From Symsagittifera roscoffensis (taxonomy: Eukaryota; Xenacoelomorpha; Acoela; Convolutidae), in the NCBI RefSeq assembly GCF_963678635.1, contig NC_087064.1, positions 24,172,539 through 24,236,538 on the forward strand: a DNA stretch of 64,000 nucleotides, read 5' to 3'. The notes under the pieces are model-generated. The model worked only from the letters and a program-made list of their open reading frames with translations, ran no database searches and was not told the origin of the DNA. This document shows positions 29,160 to 41,458 of this stretch, one piece after another. Position numbers and translations under genes: made by a program. Each line of letters opens with the position of its first letter. Position 1 is the stretch's first letter.

Positions 29160-30680
29160 TTCATCCGTTCATTAGTACAAAATCATGAAACCTACTGAAT
29201 CATGGCTGAAAGATTCTATGAAGTTTGGTATTTTCAAACTAATAGGCTACCAACCTCTAGAAAAAATGAATAAAAGCAGACGCCGTGGAGGTTTTCCTTT
29301 CTACGTCAGTGTAGATTTTTTATTTAATATTTAAAGAACTGGTCTTAGACCAAATGCAAACTTTGATAATTTGTTGTGAAATTTGCTGAGATAAAAAATT
29401 TCTAACTGCTGTCAATACAGTACCTCAAATGAGCAATTGTATGTTTTTGATCAACTACAAACTTATCTCTTCGTGTTAAAAAACAGCCTGGAGATTTTCC
29501 CATGGTATGTAGAGACTTGAATGGTGATGTGTCTAACTCGTCGAATGGCTCTCTAAATCATGGTAACAGCATACTACCGTTTGGAGTACTTTTGTTAAAA
29601 AATGAACGTAATCGAAAAACGAAAAACAGTGATTCAACAAAAGGTGTTTTTTACCAATTTTGTTCGATAGTCATTGTCCGTCACAACTGTATATCGGATC
29701 ACGAGGGGGTAGAAACTGAAGAAACATTTCTAACTACAGAAAAAATTTTGCTCAAAAAACAAAATCTTGAGTTTTAGAATAAATTGGAACGGTCTCATAA
29801 CCATGAAACTTAGCTGAAATTCAGTTGTGCGTTCTGGCAGACAGCTAAAAATTGTACTGAAGATGTGAATGATTGATTTTCATACCTCCTAATAGCTATC
29901 TAATCTGTTTGTGAAAAATTCATTCCTGAGCTCCTAATCAATAAAATTGGGAAAAATTGGAAAGAGCTCAAAGTAAAATTAAGACTATAAAAAAAGTGGT
30001 GCAAAAAATGAACAATAAGAGTGATTTTACTCTTGCTAAATTTCAGGAACAAGAAAAACAAAAAATTTCTTTCTTTGAGAGAAGACTTGAAAACAAGAGC
30101 CAAAAACGTTCGGAAAATTTTTATCAAGTCATAGGTGAGATCAGAAAAGAAAAGAACAAATAAATTCAAAACACAAAATACAGCCTTCCGAGTGCATGCG
30201 TAAATTACCGAGTGCATGCGTTAAGCAAAAAAGCTTAGCTCTTTTTCCAAACTGGTCAGAAATTAGTCAAACGAAGTACAACACCACAAAGTCTAAAAAA
30301 GTTGTAGCGAAAGGAAATAAAAAAAAATGTTTGAAAGCATTTTAACCCATAAAACTTATGAAGTGAATAAGAACCTAAAGAAAACAACAGCTTCATAGTT
30401 TCAACCAAAGTTACAAACTAAAGAAAAAAAGTAATCCGGTTATATCTGAGCTATCGATGCCTTTCTAATCAATGTGTAGAGTTTCTAGTATGTCCTTCAA
30501 TTTTTAATATTGCTAAAGATCAACAAACTCAAAAAAATGACATATTGTCAGATTGATTTAACTACAAACCTAGGTCTATACCAGTTTTTGAGAAGGTTTT
30601 GGAAAACGCTTGCAAATTTTTCTGAGTAAAATTGATGAATTAACAGCAGGTGTTGAAAAATTGTTTTGAAATTGCAAAGT
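29160..30680 (+). pseudogene. Decayed non-LTR retrotransposon (endonuclease and start of RT)
   Basis: Plus-strand fragments in order: ESWLKDSMKFGIFKLIGYQP and RRRGGFPFYVS (about 29190-29320), then VCRDLNGDVSN (29505-29537) and CISDHEGVE (about 29686-29720). These match the layout of the APE-type endonuclease of CR1/jockey-like LINEs (GD.N motif, RGGGV block, SDH motif). Near 30568-30610 KPRSIPVFEKVLENAC looks like the RT fingers motif 'RPIS...K..E'. Many stops and shifts; certainly inactive. Confidence 0.55.
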
Positions 30681-31072
30681 GGGGAAGTCCGAAACATATT
30701 CGGGAAGAACATAAACTTTATTTGGTTTGAGAATTACTTGTATAAGGAATTTGTAAACTCATGGTTAAATTTATCAGACGATTTTGTGGAAGTAAAATAG
30801 TTCATGAACACATAAAAGAATAGGAGTTAACAGATACTATAATTACAGGCCATACAAATAAGAAACTTCGCAGCCGCAATCAGTTTACAAAAAGAACAAA
30901 AAAAAACTCGAAAATAGGGTTCGTATTTTTTATAATAAGTTATGGCACAGTTGGATAATATCCAAAAGAGTATGAAACTCAAAAGTTATAACTTATTATT
31001 TTAAGTTACGGCACAATTGGATGGAAATATTCTTCTAGAAGCGTTAACAACTGCCAATGAATCTTTGTAGGG

Positions 31073-31112
31073 ATATAGATGTCTCTTATCTTAGTTTAAG
31101 AGACATCTATAT
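31073..31112. repeat. Perfect 16-bp palindrome with 8-base loop
   Basis: Arm atatagatgtctctta (31073-31088) and its exact complement (31097-31112). It lies just after a diverged direct repeat of aagttaYggcacaRttggat (about 30940-31025). It could be a minimal MITE remnant or a transcribed hairpin; no other copy noticed in the window. Confidence 0.6.
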
Positions 31113-32092
31113 GTGTGACAACGAATTTTTTTTTACGTTATGGTAAATTACCATCCCTTTGTTTTGTGTTTTTGGTCATCTTGTTTTTATTGTTAGACAA
31201 GAGCAAAAAAAGTTTTTTTTCTGTTGTTTTTGTTGTTTGAAGAACTTTTGCGTTCCTTTTGTCTATAAGATCTAAGTTTAAAAAAAGTAGATGATCAGAT
31301 TTTATATTTTGCTCATGGAAACGCCACCCTACAGGTGGATTCCTTTTTGGTATTCTCCCGAGCCAAAAAAAAACTGTAAACGTAAAGTTTCATGGAATGT
31401 ATGGATATAAAATTTGGCTTGAAAAGGAAATTATTATGATTATAATGTAGCCATAATTAGAAAACAATGTTTGGCAAAAAAAATTTTGAAGCCAAACTTT
31501 AAAAAATCACAATAATTTTTCTTGGGTCATTTTACGAGACAATTTATCCTCAAAAACGTATTTTAGCAATTAGACTGAGCTGCGCCAGTCTGGTATTAAA
31601 AATAAATGATTATGATATTTTAAAATCATTTTTAATAGAACATAATAGAATTTAATGATTCGACAAAAGAGGATTGTAATCCATTTCTAATCAATTTTAA
31701 TCTTTTTTTACTTTTATAGATACTGGCAATGAAATTCTAATGTAATTGATCGTTATATAGAAAAAAATTTTGCTGGGTGGTCATATTTTTTGACATTCGA
31801 GGAAAGCGAAATTTATTGGTAGCAGCTGTGAATTTTTGTTCGAATTTCTGTTTCCAAAAAACATGTTTTGGCTGGATTTCCCTTTCAAAGTTGAGGCCCT
31901 GCGCTGTAAATTGTATCATATTATTTCTTCTAATGAATGTTTTTACGCTATTGGGCACTGAATTTTTGCTTTTGTTTGAATTGTTTTGCAGAAACATGTT
32001 TTATAAGAAAAATAGATGTATTGAAATTTTTTTTCAGTTTTCAATTGTTTAAAACTAATCAGGTCTGTTAAAGGGCAGTCTGGACATTGAAA
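31113..32092. other. Unassigned intronic sequence
   Basis: AT-rich, with no recognisable gene or repeat apart from short homopolymers. Confidence 0.4.
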
Positions 32093-32940
32093 GCTTTGCA
32101 CTGATATAAGTAGTATTGTTGTTTCGACTTTCGAAGAAAATTCGGAATATCTATGCTTGGTGTGTTTTTTTGTTCAGTCAAATTTGTTAATTAAGCGTTT
32201 TTGACCAAATTATTTTTTAACATCTGTGAGATGATGTTATCCAAAGCTGAAATTCAAAAAGGTAATTCATCTGTGAGCAGGGGCGGATCTAGGATTTTCT
32301 CGAGGGGGGGGGGTCGGATTTTCAAAAACATTTCGAAAGTTTTGTTGACTTTTTTTTTAGGTCGACCAAATTGATTTTCTAAGCTCTCTCAAAGCCTTAC
32401 AAAGACTAAATTTTAGCCAAAATTTCTGCGCCGCAGGCAAATTTTTGAAAATTTTAATTATGAGATTCGTCACCAGAAATGGTTATCTCAAAATATAAAA
32501 AAGGGGGGACCCTTTGGGTCGGCAGGGGTTCGAATCCCTGAAGGAAAAAAGGAACGTCCGCAACCCCCCCCTCTAAATCCGCCCCTGCTTGTGAGCATTT
32601 TTTGTGAAGTTACGGCCGTTTGAAACTTGCTAATTTGGCCAATTTGGGATAATAAAAGTGCGGTAAATTGCGTTCTTATAACAGGCGTAGGAAAAATATT
32701 AATAAGTTCCAAATTGCATTGAGGCCTGTTGTCACAATTCGAGACGCTAAACACACCCTCAGTATTTTATAAAGCGTGTGGGGGATAAAATGAAGAAAAA
32801 ATGAAAAAAAAAATTGTCTATTTTTCTCAATTATTCTCAAGTTTGTCAATTATTCAATAAAAAAAATTTTCAATTGGCCTTCAGCGCAGTCAGAAGAAAA
32901 TTCAGGGCTTTGCCCTGATATACGAGCAGTCTTGCTCTTG
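32093..32940 (-). repeat. Decayed R1 copy interrupted by a hAT MITE
   Basis: Reverse-orientation R1: the 3' hairpin region ttcgactttcgaag lies near 32119, and the 5' hairpin (tcagggctttgccctga) and ctcgtat-like start lie at 32904-32935. Sequence is continuous on both sides of the MITE at 32278-32587, so the MITE inserted later. Confidence 0.6.
32278..32587. mobile_element. hAT-type MITE (same family as 152-495)
   Basis: Begins caggggcggatctaggattt and ends ctaaatccgcccctg. The flanks tctgtgag and cttgtgag agree at six of eight positions, a slightly eroded 8-bp target duplication. Non-coding. Confidence 0.8.
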
Positions 32941-33870
32941 TTTTATTGTGAACTGCCTTTGAGTTGGTCAGTTTTTGCTTAAAATTTTGAGCGAAACATG
33001 TTCGAAGTTCAGTTTTTGATTTGCTTTACTCTGATAACTTCAATGTGTTATAAATAGCTCAGATAAAGCCTCAAGACACGAAAATTTTATCGTTGAATAA
33101 AATTTGCCAAAAAACTGAGACATAGAAAAAAGTGGTTGTTTTCAAACCAAATACATGAGATAATTCAACGGGTGATCGAAACATTCAAGCTATTTTCTCG
33201 CATACGAACAGTCGTGCTAATATTCTGGGGTCAATTTTGTGAAACCAATTTCAAGATTGTGCATTTTTTGCATCATCATTATTTGTCAGTCAATATCGTC
33301 ACGAGTGATACAAGGAAACCTTATCTTTTTGACGTTATTTGAAGGGAGAAGGAGGGTTCGGGGCTGCAGCATTGTGTACAAGCTGATAATTTATTTCAAT
33401 CAGACAGCGATACGGCTTAAGCACATGTATTTGCATGCTAATTAGTACTCAGGGAATGATAATTAGATCTATAAATGATCGCTGCTTGAATGAGCCTGGT
33501 TCAAAATTGTACAAATTAAGTACTAAAATAAGGCGGATATTCAAGAAACCTCCATATCTACAAACCGCCATATTCTGAAGCCGAAATTATGACAAGTCGT
33601 TCGAGGATTGTCGGGTCTTTTTACTTCCGCCCAAGTTATCAAATCTGAATATAAAATTAAAGAGAAAACTGCTCGAACTTGATTTAGTTGAAAACTAAAC
33701 GCAATAATTGAGACGTATATTTATATTAATATTTGTTTTTAAAATGTTTACTTTTACTTATTTTAATATTTGATTTTAATAATAAGTAACTGATGCGCTG
33801 TGTTATTTTGGGCAGAATAAGTTTAAAAACAAAACAAGAAAAATTTTTTAAAAAACTGGATTAAAACAAA

Positions 33871-33925
33871 CACATTACAAGGCCAAACTGTGTATTTTGT
33901 GAACTGTAAGGAGATTTCCGCAACA
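33871..33925 (+). repeat. Left-end fragment of the TIR element found at 50630-51960
   Basis: ttacaaggccaaactgtgta and following gaactgtaagg match the left end of the 50630 element. A matching right-end fragment lies at 35836-35882 (gtctctggaatccaggaaca), so a decayed copy may have spanned about 2 kb, later invaded by R1. Confidence 0.5.
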
Positions 33926-33939
33926 AGGATTCTCTCTTT

Positions 33940-34262
33940 TTTGTTCCGACTTTCGAAGAAAGGGCAGATTATGTATGCTTGGTGTGTTTTTTTTTAATTT
34001 GGTCAATTTTCGAATTTTTAGCATTTTTAAAGAAAATTTTTTCTACCATCCAAGATATGTTAATTTTTTGAGCTCTAATTTAAGATATTTCACCTGTGAT
34101 CATTTTTGGTTAAGTTATGGGCGTTTGAAAATTGCTAATTTCGCCATTTTGGGATGATTAACACGCGATAGATTGCGTAAAATAACACGCGTGAGCAGCG
34201 GATTAAGGCGTTCCAAATTGAATTGAGGCAAGACATTTGGTCGTATAACTAGAATACAAGTG
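33940..34262 (-). repeat. Decayed R1-related repeat
   Basis: Starts gttccgactttcgaagaaag and keeps the blocks tgatcatttttggttaagtta, gccattttgggatga and gcggattaaggcgttcc in R1 order. The 5' half is missing. Confidence 0.5.
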
Positions 34263-34569
34263 GTATTGGCATTATAATTTGTTTTTTTTTCTATATATAA
34301 AGCAACAAAATGTATTTTTCTCTCCATTTAGTCGCAATATAATCTTTTGTTGAGTCTCCATAAAGTCCCCATAAAGTTTATCATTTGTACCATATAATGG
34401 CAACAAAACCTGTTTTATTGCCATTTATTCGCTAAGAAAATATGAAACATTCTGAGCATAATTTTCTGCCCTAAACCCCCAAAATCAAATCTTTGTTTTT
34501 CAAATTCTTGTTATATAAGTGTTGCAACTTTTAGCAAGTTTATTGAACCTGCTTAATTTTCATTTTATT

Positions 34570-35096
34570 GTTCCGACTTTCGATACGAAAGTAACGGAAT
34601 ATTTGTGCTCGGGGTGGGTTTTTTTTCTTCAGACAAATTTCGACTTTTTAACTAGCCATTTTTGGCGGAATTTTTTTATATCATGCAAAAGGTATTGTTG
34701 CCCTGAGCTTGAATTTGAAAAGATATTTTACCTGTGATCATTTTTTGTAAAGTTATGGGGGTTTAAATATTGCCATTCTGACCAATTTGGGACAATTAAC
34801 GCGCGATATATTTCGCGCTATTAATGCGTAAGCGGAGATTTAATCCGTCTTAGAAATCGTTCCAAATTGGTTGAATTAAGCTGACTTGCCATAATTGATT
34901 TGTTACAAGGAGCGAAATCTATCCTTTTGCACTTTATATGGCGTGTGGGGGGATAATTTTCAAAAAAAAATCAAATTTAAGAAAAAAAATTTTCATTTTA
35001 TTTTTTAAATTTTTTTTTGCATGTTTTTTTACTGCTCCATAAACCTTAAAAGGCAATCGGAACATTCAGGGCTTCGCCCTGATACGAGCAGTCTTG
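34570..35096 (-). repeat. R1 repeat, full-length reverse copy
   Basis: From the terminal hairpin (gttccgactttcgatacgaa) to the other end (gatacgagcagtcttg). Both hairpins are intact (cagggcttcgccctg near 35067). It lies in reverse orientation relative to the 24863-27443 copies. Confidence 0.75.
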
Positions 35097-36034
35097 TTTA
35101 TCTTATTTTTAGTTTATTAGTGCCTTCTTATTTATCGCAGTAGCGGGTTGGGAGAGGGCATAGGTTAGCGGATGCTCTCTCCCTCCATGAAGATTTAGAA
35201 AAGTTTTAGGGTCAGTCAGCCAAAATAAATAGTACCATGGGGGGAACCTCTGCCGATCCAAAGGGTACTGTGGGCACTATTTTAGGGCATCCATTTTGGA
35301 TGACCGATCCTAAAATTTTTCAAAAAAGTGCCATGGGTTCCAATAATTACGTAGTTTCAAGAAATTTTTAAAAACCTGAGCAAAAGTTGAGTTTTTCTAA
35401 TGATGGTTATTAGTTAAATCATGATTGCAACGATTCTTATTGGTGGCTCTTGATTTTAGATTTAAGTTTTAAGCTAATAAATTTTGCTTCCAGTGAGTCA
35501 CGTTTGTAAATAGATTTCCTGGGGTTTCTATGGAGAGAAAATTTGGTTTTATTGCAATTATATAGTATAAGAAGTAGATTTGCTTGGGTTTATATGGAGA
35601 TAAAATAGATTTCGGCAGAATTGTAATGCAATAAAATCGTTGCAGAAATAATCAATTTTCGTGCTATTATAACAAAAAGTGTCTCCCAAATTGGTTGCAC
35701 AAAATCGATTATAATGGCAATATTTTTGGCAAAATTTTCTCAGTATAATCTATCTTTATTCGATGAAACTTCGTTGCGGGTTCCTTCGTTTTCTTTGATT
35801 GTTCCGACAAAATTTTAGCATGCTGTTTAACGATTTGTCTCTGGAATCCAGGAACATACAGACTCAAAATTGTGCGCCTATCCTTTCTGACAAATTCATA
35901 AAAGGTCAAAACACGTCCATCAAAAGGCCAAAATTGTTTAAAAATTTCAGATAGCACGTTCAACTTTGAGCATCAATACTTAGGTTGTATAGGTTTACCT
36001 CTGACTAAACCCCCGGTAAAGCACACAGACTTAC
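35097..36034. other. Intronic sequence before GPCR exon
   Basis: Contains the right-end fragment of the TIR element at about 35836-35882. Otherwise nothing recognisable. Confidence 0.4.
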
Positions 36035-36170
36035 ATATCCAAACAGACAGGTTGGCGAGCAGAGCCACTTTGGGTTGTCGGTATTGCAGGGCAGTCATGG
36101 GGTGGCAAAAGACGAGGAAGCGATCTGCCGCCAGAAGCCCCATTGTTATACACGTCACCAGCACCGTCAC
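36035..36170 (-). CDS. GPCR exon: TM3 to TM4
   Basis: 136 nt between a TTGTCAG acceptor and a GTAAGT donor (revcomp of 36029-36034). It starts in phase 0 after the exon at 44004 and ends with one base of the next codon. It encodes VTVLVTCITMGLLAADRF (TM3 with DRF in place of DRY), an HPM-type loop 2 and KVALLANLSVWI (W4.50). The receptor couples an extracellular ligand to G proteins at the plasma membrane. The length is not a multiple of three, so skipping this exon would shift the frame. The acceptor is preceded at once by a TG repeat. Confidence 0.85.
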
Positions 36171-36176
36171 CTGACA

Positions 36177-36202
36177 ACACACACACACACACACACACAC
36201 AC
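36177..36202. repeat. (AC)13 microsatellite next to a 3' splice site
   Basis: 26 bases of AC on the plus strand, read as (TG)13 on the transcribed strand, ending five bases before the acceptor TTGTCAG-type site of the exon. Confidence 0.9.
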
Positions 36203-36244
36203 TAATTGCTATAAAACTCTATGTCATTGATAGTAAAATATGAG

Positions 36245-36360
36245 AATTGTATGAGTAGCATTTTTCCATAGACAAATTGTATGGAATTGTATGACCAGCG
36301 TTTTTCCATAGACAAAGTGTATGGACTTGTATGGACTAGCATTTTCGTTATATGGAGGTC
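36245..36360. repeat. Minisatellite, about 40-bp unit, roughly 2.5 copies
   Basis: Successive units begin ttgtatga and contain gcatttttccatagacaaa (or gcgtttttccatagacaaa), then gtatgga. The third unit is shorter (cttgtatggactagcatttt). Confidence 0.6.
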
Positions 36361-37970
36361 AACCCGGGTAGTAATAATGACAGTGGGCTGAGTTTCTCAA
36401 ATCATATCTCAAATCTTACTCTACAGCACTCTAAAAGATCTTGTTCTTTCTGCTCTGATCCAATCCAAAAAACACTGTACATGCAAAAAAAACAAAGGCC
36501 AAGAAGGATATAGAGCAAACTTTGGTCTGGCAAAACACTGAGAACGTTTCTACTGCAGCCTTTAGGAACATGACCAAAGTATTCTCCTTGGCTGCAATAC
36601 AAACTCGGATAGATGTGCAAAGCAGTACTACTCGCCAGGGCTATTTCATCAATTTTTGTTCACTTTTTGAAAAAAGTAAAAATAACAAAAGTGCTGGGCG
36701 TAATTTTATACCAGACCAATAAATCAGACCAATTTTGCGCTCAAAAGTAGAGTTTTGACAAAGCATTTATACTCCTACGAAGATATCATTCCCTGATAAC
36801 GAGTGAAAAAAAATCACTGAAATCAGTTTTGCCAGCGTTTCAAAATCGTCTTTATGTCTAAATTCTGAAATAATTTATGCGCGCTTTTATGACTTTAACA
36901 AATAATGCTTAGATGAACGCGAACTTCCCGCTCAAAAACTGTTAATGAATGAATTGAAGCATTTTTTTTGTTAATACACTAGTGGACAGAATTAGGCGCA
37001 AGTTCGGGTTTTTACTCTCTGAAATGTCTGTTTCAATGTCGATTTTGGACAACGTTTACTTCGATTTTGAGCAAAAAATTTACATCAGACGAAGATCAAG
37101 TGATCAGAGCTACCCTCTATAAAACTATAAATTTTTAGTATCAAAGACTTACTAATGTAATCTGGGTCTGAAATGGCTAGAATTCTTCGTTTACGAAATT
37201 TTTGAATCAGCGCGAAATAGTGAAAAACAGCCACGTTTAGAAAAAATCTATGGTTATTATTTCAATTTTCTCTCTGAAAAATTTTCATATTAAGAGAAAC
37301 GGACTCTGTTTAGACAGGCTATAAAAAGCCTTTCATAGACCCTCTTCGAATCGCAGAAACCACTCATCATCATCATGTTGCATGAAAACTTTTTTCTACT
37401 TCGCTTACTTGAGAAAGATTTCACTACGATGCAAAAATTATTGCAGATGAAGAAATCTGGAACTTTCAGACCCGGATTACAACGGTTATTTTGAAAGCAA
37501 ATTTTGATTGTAGCTTTGATCATTAGCTCATGGTCTATGTAAAAGTTTTGCTGAAAATTGACTTAAATGTTGTCCAAAAAAGATTTTTAAAAAGGCATTT
37601 TAGAGAACCAAAACCGCAATTTGCATCAAATTTTATACAGTAGTGTAGTAATTGTCTCCACCAACTCAAAATTTTAAATTCATCGTTTGATTCTAGTTTT
37701 CGAAAAGGATAGTTCATAATAGGCAGGAACTTAGTTAGAAAGCAAGTTTGACATCTCCAAATCTCAAATAACAAACAGGAGATGTAATCTCATTGCTTAT
37801 CAAAACTTGCTTATAAAAGTTTATTAAACCGTCAATCGGAGTTCGATTTTGGGAAACTGGAAGGCATAAGTTATAATACTGCGTAAAAACAACTGTTTGC
37901 AGTTAAGAAAACCTCGAACAAATTTATATGGTAGTCGGCGAAAAAAATGTAGTCTTTAACAAGTTTTGAA
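36361..37970. other. Unassigned intronic sequence
   Basis: AT-rich, with short open frames that lack known motifs. I see no supportable feature. Confidence 0.4.
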
Positions 37971-37972
37971 CA

Positions 37973-38480
37973 CAACAAGACTACTCATACATCAGGGCAA
38001 ATCCCTGAATGTTCCGAATGCACCATAATTCTTATCGATTAGTTGTTGGTAAAAAACTATTGAAAAAATACGAAATTGGGTGAATATCAAAATTAAAGTG
38101 TAAAACTTTAAGTTACGACTGTAACACGATCGATTAGCTTAGCTAGCCTCAATTCAAAATGAAACGATTTGGTTGCGCGGGATAATTCGACACGCAGAAA
38201 AAGTTCGCGTTACGTTCTCAGCATTTTGACTAAAATCTTCAAAGCACGCACAATTTACTCCAGGGCATAGCCAAATTGGCAATTTTCAAACTTTAAGAAA
38301 TTTGCAAGAAATCGTCAGAAATCATTTTAAATTTGATTTCACTAAGTCAATATCTTCAACGGGGTAAAAAAATTTTAAAAAAATTGTTTGCTTAGAACAA
38401 TTATTTTGATCGCTGGAAACTGACTGAATGAAGAAAACCATCCCAAGCATAAATATTCAGTTTGGTTTGAAAGTCGGAAA
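37973..38480 (+). repeat. Diverged R1-like repeat
   Basis: Begins caagactactcatacatcagg with a weakened hairpin (tcagggcaaatccctga) and ends near gaaagtcggaaa at 38470. The internal blocks are only partly alignable to full-length R1, so this is an old or sister subfamily. Confidence 0.5.
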
Positions 38481-40963
38481 AATAACAATACAATATCTCT
38501 TTTGTCCCATAATTGCTGCTTAGCATCACCGTCTAATTTTTTTTTTTGGTCTCGTTTAACTTGTTGCACTATAGTATATCTCACATTTTTATTCAACAGA
38601 AACTATTAGTTAAAGCCGCATTACTCTGGTACTTGTTTTTTGTCACACATGCTTGAAGATTATCTGGAAATTCAAAAGTACTCTGATTGAGACATTTGAT
38701 TATTATTTGGATGTTTTGTTGCATTGAGTACAATAAAGCTGGTATCTGAAACTGTTTTGGTATGCAAAAAAGTTTTCATATGTTGAGAAGTTTTGTAGTC
38801 ATTTGAATAGTTTCTCACAAACTATTGAGTTTGCCTGCTAAAATCAGCGAACTCAAAGATTTCAGTTTTAAAAAAGATATAAATTAAAAGTTTAGTTCAC
38901 TTCTGAAATGGAAGAAAATTGAACAAAACGAAAATAACTAGTTGGAGTGCAGTTAGCACGGAAAATCAAAACTACCCCGATTTGACTTGCTTTTTTTATT
39001 CGAAATTCAAGTAGGAGAACTCAAAGTATTCTAGAATTTAAGAATTTTTTCAAAAATTTTTTTTAGAACTATATAACAAAAAAATCAAACCATTTTTTTT
39101 TCTATTTTTTAAACATTTTCTTAATGACTTTTTTAGAAAATTTATGCGGTACTTTTTGAAGAACTAAATGATTTCAGTTTCTTAAAATATTTTGCAAAGA
39201 TAGTTTTGAAAAGTTTTGTTTTAATTCTAGGAAGTGTTGAGCTCTACTGCTCAAACGACGGACAAGGAAACGAGTGAAATTGCAAGGAAATTACTTTTTT
39301 GTTTAAACAATTACTGTGGTTTCTGTGCTAAGTGGACGCCAATGGGTCGTTCTTGTTTTGTTCGTCCTTTTTTCATTTCAGACGTGAACTAAATGTGTCC
39401 ATTTTAATATTTTCGTTAATACTCGAACCGATCGATTAAAAATTAATGTTGTAGATAGTGGAACGAGCGTTTTTGTCCTGGTCACTTAAAGTTGGTGTAA
39501 GTTTTGTTATTCAGGTTTGTTTCATTTTTCCCACGCAAGGTCATGAACCATTCTTATTTATCAGAGCGTGGTAAAAATATAGTAAAATTAGAGGCTTTTA
39601 AGCCGTATATCGATCGACATTAAAAACATCCCAAACTTCCCAAATGGCTACTTAGTCAAATTTTGAGCAAGTAAAGTGAACGAATCATGAAAGTTTTCCA
39701 TAGCTAAGCTATTATTTTAAGCTTACTATTTTGCGCTTCTTCGTTATTCGGACATGGAAACATTTTTGAAAAGAATCTAAAAACACTATTTAAAAAAACT
39801 CAGATTTTTTATGAAAAAAAAAATTGGTTTTCAATTTTGTTAACAACTTAGCCGAGATATCTGCAGTCTATTAATACGTTTTCTAGGAAATTTTGAGGTT
39901 ACTTGATCAAACCTCGCACAAGAAAACTACTCAAATTGTGATGAAATCAATTGTTTTTGTTTTGAAAATAACTATATGATCGGAGTAACCTGTGCTACTA
40001 GCATATCAGCCGGTCATTCTTGTTTTCCTCATCGTTTTGCTTACTTTTTCAGTTTTAAGTTGAACTAAAGTTGCAACGACAGCGATTTTACCTACACTAC
40101 CTTTGGCTTCAACCGCCAACAGTAAAACTAAATTTTTCTTTTACTAACAGTTTTGTTATTGTTTGACTAGGACCGATAGGTTTAGAAGTGGGAAAATATT
40201 ATGTTATTTGGCGCGAGGAGCATTTTTACTCTTTCTTTGTCTTTTCTTTTTCACCATTTTTCTTTATATTTTAGTTAAACAAAATGTTTAATTGATAAAT
40301 ATCGTACAACAACAGCCTTTAAAAGCCAAAAGCAAAATATTGCTGAATTTTTACAAACATACAAATGGCTCTGGCCATTCAATTTTTGATCCATCAATCA
40401 TGCGTTAGCTATCAGCCTAATTTGCGTTTTGTTTTATGGAAATCTGCGCCAGCGGGGAAGAAATGATGAAGTCCAAAGATAACATTTTAGTTTTCAAGAC
40501 GGAGAAAAAGTGTCCTGTTGCGGAGACGAAGTAATGACGTCTGAAGATAACATGTATGTCCTCAAGACATTCCGCAATTAAAATGTCACTACCCACTCGA
40601 TAGCCTTCTACAAAGGCCATAACAGTTGACTAGAAAGCAAAAAGACTGCAGCATTTTATCGATTGGTCTCAAAATGGTTAGCTTATCGATTATCAATCAA
40701 CTGATTTTTTTGGAGAGGTCCTGTCAGTAAATGTGTTCGCGGCATAAAAGTTGAAGAAGTTGGCAGAGAGTGCTTTCAACTTGTACGTGAATGAATTCGG
40801 AAACTTGTTCTTAGTTTTTCAATTCTTCAATCGAACAAGATTGTCTGTATTATGGCGGAGTTGATCAAATGCAAGTGTAAAAACTCCGAATTAAGAAATC
40901 ACAACTCTAAAATAACTGAATTTTATGCAAACTTTTTCCTACGCGCAATGTAAAAAAGTGATC
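38481..40963. other. Unassigned intronic sequence with weak internal duplications
   Basis: Two stretches (about 39060-39370 and 39800-40060) resemble each other, including ggtcgttcttgttttgttcg / cggtcattcttgttttcctc. A short imperfect repeat lies at 40450-40580 (aagataacat... ctcaagaca-type units). No coding signal. Confidence 0.35.
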
Positions 40964-41049
40964 GGATTTACTTAACGACCCCCCCCCCCCTATTGTATCT
41001 ACTAAAGAATCTCCCCCTTCTTGAAGGGGGGAGATTGTTAAGTAGATCC
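40964..41049. mobile_element. 86-bp fold-back MITE with 8-bp target duplication
   Basis: The termini ggatttacttaac and gttaagtagatcc are inverted, and the arms extend into a C tract and a G tract. Flanks aagtgatc (40956-40963) and aagtgacc (41050-41057) match at seven of eight positions. Confidence 0.65.
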
Positions 41050-41372
41050 AAGTGACCTGCTTACTATCTAGTAAGTAGTTGTTCGATCCAACTTTGTATT
41101 CGGGTTGAGGAACTTTGTATTCGGGTGTGTTTTAGTTTTTTCTTTCCGCTTTCCACCCAAAATCAGCTACCACAAATAATCATCGGACTGGGTTGAGAGA
41201 TAAATCATTTTAAAGCCCTTTCATTCGTGATTCGAACGACATTTTAAAATTTCAAAAAAGAATTCTCAGTGTCGAGAAAATTTGTTTCACTGCTGACGCA
41301 TTGCGAGTAGAATAATGTAAAAAACTGAAGTAAATTGTTCAAAGTGGGATCAAAAGTCAAACATATTTTTTT

Positions 41373-41458
41373 TGCTGCAACAATTTTGCTGCGTCATGGG
41401 CAGGGCGGATCTATAATTGCTATGACAATTTGCTGCGACAATTTTGCTGCGTCATGGG
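41373..41458. repeat. Duplicated hAT insertion site
   Basis: The sequence acaattttgctgcgtcatgg plus the first 11 bases of the MITE (cagggcggatc) occurs at 41390-41411 and again just before the complete MITE at 41459. It looks like a footprint or a local duplication that includes the element's first bases. Confidence 0.5.

Noticed and set aside
32488-32754. An 88-codon ORF across a MITE and R1
   Set aside because: It spans the boundary between two unrelated repeats, so it cannot be an inherited gene.
39060-40060. Pair of similar stretches as a transposon or gene duplication
   Set aside because: The similarity is weak and without clear ends; mentioned only as a regional note.
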